This document shows positions 62,938 through 64,000 of a DNA stretch of 64,000 bases, piece after piece. Position numbers and translations under genes: made by a program. Location: NCBI GenBank assembly GCA_964421675.1, contig CAYQXV010000006.1, forward strand, positions 28,642 through 92,641, read 5' to 3'. The stretch comes from CALLPQ01 sp964421675 (lineage in GTDB: Bacteria > Pseudomonadota > Alphaproteobacteria > Caulobacterales > Parvularculaceae). How positions within the stretch are numbered: the first letter of the stretch is position 1; each line of letters starts with the position of its first letter. The notes under the pieces are model-generated. The model made no database searches, was not told the DNA's origin, and was given only the letters and a program-made list of their open reading frames with translations.

Positions 62938-63830
62938 GCAGCAAAAAACTTCCCGGCGATTACCTTGACTATCCCAAGCGGGACTATGGGCAAGACCAAG
63001 ATCGATATGACTGGCAAGCCACCCCCGGTTCTGATGAGCCGCGCGATGCGACCCAGCCATCAATCGCCCTGATTATTCCCCTTGAACGATTTGTCTTAAA
63101 CCCATCGGGCACGCCGTACCGGGCACCTGGTGCTATGGTGACGCACTATCCTGATTTACGCCATTTTACGTCACGCGATTACGGAAATCGAATTGGTGTA
63201 TATCGCTTACTAAAAATATTACGTACACTGAAAATATCAGCGACATTCGCCATTAATGCTGAATTGCTCGCCAATATTCGACCGCTTATTGATCGCATTC
63301 AAACTGATGGGCATGAAATCGCGGCGCTTGGCCTAGACATGGAAAACATCCACTGGGGCGGGCTTGACCCGGAAACTGAAGCGCAATGGGTTGAAAAAAC
63401 GCGCGCTCTTTTTTCTGAGGCAAAGCTTCACCCTAAAACTTGGATGAGCCCCGCGCGCCAGCAAAGTGAAATCACCCTGGACTTAATCGCTGCTAACGGG
63501 TTTGACGCCTGCCTTGATTGGGAATTTGATTGCGCACCAAAGCCCATGAGGACGAAAAATGGGACCATCACAATGGTGCCAAACCTCAACGAACTTGATG
63601 ACCGAAAATTGTTGATTGAAAAGAAACATTCCGAACAGGAATGGGCTGAGCAACTTATCGAGGCTGCCGCTTACTCCAAAACAATATCAACAAAAAACTC
63701 CCCGCAATCTTTTGCCATTACCCTCACCCCCTATATTAGCGGATTGCCATTTCGAATTCGATGCGTGCGCGATACATTGCAACAGCTAAAAGAGATGGTC
63801 GACTTTAAAACCGTGCAATCGATCTTATAG
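62934..63830 (+). CDS. PuuE-like polysaccharide-deacetylase-fold protein, copy 2, altered active site
   Basis: A 298-residue homologue of copy 1, with SRDYGNRIGVYRLLKILR (about 80-97). At the position of the His-Gly motif (H115-G116 in copy 1) it reads HEIAALGLD, with Leu at 132, so a key catalytic or structural His is missing. It may be the regulatory or structural half of a heteromer with copy 1, or use a different mechanism. ATGA overlap makes equal production likely. Confidence 0.8.
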   Translation: MSSKKLPGDYLDYPKRDYGQDQDRYDWQATPGSDEPRDATQPSIALIIPLERFVLNPSGTPYRAPGAMVTHYPDLRHFTSRDYGNRIGVYRLLKILRTLKISATFAINAELLANIRPLIDRIQTDGHEIAALGLDMENIHWGGLDPETEAQWVEKTRALFSEAKLHPKTWMSPARQQSEITLDLIAANGFDACLDWEFDCAPKPMRTKNGTITMVPNLNELDDRKLLIEKKHSEQEWAEQLIEAAAYSKTISTKNSPQSFAITLTPYISGLPFRIRCVRDTLQQLKEMVDFKTVQSIL

Positions 63831-64000
63831 AAAGAATTCTGAAGTGCCTGAGCGAGGAACACACCACTGCCAGGCTCGCTCCATAGATAATTGACCGCCC
63901 CACTGCTGCTTTAGATACAGAAACGGCTCCGGAAACAATAATTCCGTTTGATTTCAAAGGCTTGTGGGAGTCCATTTCGGTTGAAATGGCGCGAGTGACG
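63831..64000. other. End-of-window region with a 7-bp inverted repeat
   Basis: GAGCGAG (63850-63856) and CTCGCTC (63875-63881) form a hairpin with an 18-base loop and no T-run, 20 bases after the last gene. The bases from about 63887 to the edge are open on both strands, but no start codon or family supports a gene. Confidence 0.4.

Noticed and set aside
63887..64000. Open frames on both strands at the right edge
   Set aside because: No start codon or family support on the plus strand; the minus frame is short and hydrophobic with no match I recognise.

Overview
The window is about 64 kb of a draft alphaproteobacterial scaffold. It has three 100-N gaps (101-200, 16058-16157, 22016-22115). 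The alphaproteobacterial signs are an accD-folC block next to trpA, an addB-addA pair of the alphaproteobacterial type, a tsaE-amgK-murU-type run, an MmcB-type nuclease-fold protein, an sdhCDA block and a mitochondrial-type [2Fe-2S] ferredoxin. The order or family could not be resolved by eye.

Left part (1-31 kb), mostly housekeeping: a partial lipoprotein gene at the edge; trpA-accD-folC (+); a compact minus-strand operon tsaE-amgK-murU-addB-addA with trxA behind it; ferredoxin and mmcB (+); a LuxR-type regulator (-); sdhC-sdhD-sdhA ending in a strong terminator with no sdhB; hpd-VOC-FAH (aromatic / tyrosine-type catabolism); a thiolase plus DUF1295 membrane protein pair (-); a soluble hybrid histidine kinase with two receiver domains; and a giant bifunctional putA.

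Right part (30.3-63.8 kb), a dense catabolic region with almost no housekeeping genes: (i) a 7-gene minus operon HMG-CoA-lyase-like, hyuA, hyuB, class III CoA-transferase, RedY/HapK-like small protein, SDR, isochorismatase-like amidase; (ii) exported proteins (a TAT lipoprotein of the M24 fold and two DUF1838 lipoproteins), an aldehyde dehydrogenase and a PHBH-like flavin monooxygenase; (iii) a minus unit methyltransferase, small helical partner, beta-lactamase-fold serine hydrolase; (iv) a plus operon CoA-transferase, LeuC-like, LeuD-like, HMG-CoA-lyase-like; (v) MFS transporter plus VOC protein; (vi) IclR and LysR regulators; (vii) an 8-gene plus operon: beta-rich (possibly calycin) protein, second methyltransferase, second small partner, MmgE/PrpD, NTF2-like, second isochorismatase-like amidase, two PuuE-like polysaccharide-deacetylase-fold enzymes.

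Main interpretation (inference): several gene families in this region occur twice (CoA-transferase, HMG-CoA lyase, isochorismatase, PuuE-like, methyltransferase, small partner, DUF1838). Read together, they fit a route that opens a cyclic imide or lactam (PuuE-like imidase, HyuAB), removes the amide nitrogen (isochorismatase-fold half-amidase), hydrates the resulting maleate-type diacid (LeuCD-like), activates it (CoA-transferase) and cleaves it (HMG-CoA-lyase-like) to an acyl-CoA plus a 2-oxoacid. The twice-occurring methyltransferase plus small-partner module has no function I recognise and is the best candidate for something undescribed.
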